In this document: positions 5,983 through 6,484 of the stretch, in pieces
How the letters are laid out: the number at the start of each line of letters is the position of its first letter
Numbering within the stretch: position 1 is the stretch's first letter
NCBI GenBank assembly: GCA_007124415.1
Contig: SLFE01000216.1
Coordinates: 1 to 6,484 of the forward strand
Direction of reading: 5' to 3'
Source: Waddliaceae bacterium
GTDB taxonomy: Bacteria; Chlamydiota; Chlamydiia; Chlamydiales; SLFE01
DNA length: 6,484 bases
Program-made: the position numbers and the translations under genes
Notes under the pieces: model-generated
Database searches by the model: none
What the model saw: the letters and a program-made list of their open reading frames with translations, nothing else
What the model was told of the DNA's origin: nothing

Positions 5983-6484
5983 ATGAGTGTTCCTATTTTT
6001 GATAATTTTAATAGAATTGAACAATCTCCTCATTTACCTGAACAAACGGAGGCTAATTCAAATAATTCAGGTGTTGATTGCACGCAGAGACAAAAACGAA
6101 AAATCGATTCTAACAAGCTACAGAATCATCCTCATGCTACAAAGCACTTCAAACAATTGATAACCCAAAAACCTGTTGCCCCCGAAAAAGCATCTTCTGT
6201 GGATGCTGAATGTCCAACATATTCTCATGAAACATATAAAGATCTAAATCGAATATTGGAGAAAATTAACAGTTTTACACATCTCTTGTCTTTAACTGAA
6301 AATAAAGAATTAATACTTCGATCTAATTATAAGTTATTAAAATTTTCATCACAGATTAATGAAAAATACCACAATGATAATAAATCAACCATCTTTAAAA
6401 AAATTCACGAAAAAATTAAATTTTCAGGATTACTTAATTTATACCCTAATTTATCAGATGAAATACGAAATTTAATTATTGTTA
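5983..6484 (+). CDS. unrecognised AT-rich protein, 3' end outside the window
   Basis: An ATG at 5983 opens a frame of 167 codons with no stop before the window ends; an in-frame TGA at 5971 makes this the first possible start. No Shine-Dalgarno sequence is visible and the 91 bases before it are nearly all A and T. I do not recognise a family. The first 80 residues are polar and disordered-looking, rich in Asn, Gln, Ser and Pro (EANSNNSG at 23-30), with a basic patch RQKRK (36-40) like a nuclear localisation signal. Residues about 85-167 look helical, with repeating Leu, Ile and Lys (LNRILEKINSFTHLLSL; IFKKIHEKIKFSGLLNLYPNL). There is no signal peptide or membrane segment in the visible part. 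As a sample, 17 of 60 bases are G or C in 6241-6300, against 37 of 60 in 5221-5280 of the preceding gene. Such composition and build are common in horizontally acquired genes and host-directed effectors, but function is unknown. Confidence 0.6.
   Translation, partial: MSVPIFDNFNRIEQSPHLPEQTEANSNNSGVDCTQRQKRKIDSNKLQNHPHATKHFKQLITQKPVAPEKASSVDAECPTYSHETYKDLNRILEKINSFTHLLSLTENKELILRSNYKLLKFSSQINEKYHNDNKSTIFKKIHEKIKFSGLLNLYPNLSDEIRNLIIV

Noticed and set aside
1..6484. CRISPR array, tRNA, rRNA, riboswitch or tandem repeats.
   Set aside because: Reading both strands showed no regularly spaced direct repeats, cloverleaf or conserved RNA core.

Overview
The window reads as a bacterial chromosomal segment in three parts: a mobile-element scar (1 to about 1510), a compact metabolic block (1528-5891), and the start of an AT-rich orphan gene (5983 to the end). 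There is no rRNA or tRNA to fix the taxonomy. A fused Aas-type acyltransferase/acyl-ACP synthetase, a degraded AAA/DUF4143 ATPase remnant, an IS200/IS605 element, and moderately GC-rich genes beside an AT-rich orphan with a basic patch would suit an environmental, Chlamydiae-like intracellular bacterium. That placement is a low-confidence inference and no marker proves it.

Region 1 (minus strand). An IS200/IS605-family element runs off the left edge. It carries tnpA, a Y1 HUH transposase with HVH and a C-terminal Tyr, overlapping by ATGA a tnpB that is open to the window start. Its left-end hairpin with a bulged T is visible at 1284-1304. The TnpB has the RuvC-I Asp but a Ser where the canonical RuvC-II Glu belongs. 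Just outside the hairpin, on the plus strand, lies the C-terminal remnant of a DUF4143-type ATPase. It is cut off by the element and also carries an in-frame TAG, so it is a dead gene.

Region 2. On the minus strand is a 733-residue two-domain protein: a PlsC-like acyltransferase followed by an AMP-forming acyl-ACP synthetase, as in Aas. Its ligase motifs are intact, but the acyltransferase HX4D histidine is Arg. Diverging from it across about 110 bases is a two-gene plus-strand operon. A ten-helix EamA/DMT (YddG-like) transporter overlaps by ATGA an M24-fold hydrolase that resembles ectoine hydrolase (DoeA/EutD) and has lost all canonical M24 metal ligands. The coupling suggests that the transporter and enzyme handle the same small molecule or its product. 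A candidate promoter, a 10-base palindrome and good ribosome binding sites support this unit.

Region 3. After a very AT-rich spacer, a plus-strand reading frame of at least 167 codons begins and stays open to the window end. It is low in GC, hydrophilic, has an NLS-like basic stretch, and has no recognisable family. It may be horizontally acquired or a secreted effector, but that is speculation.
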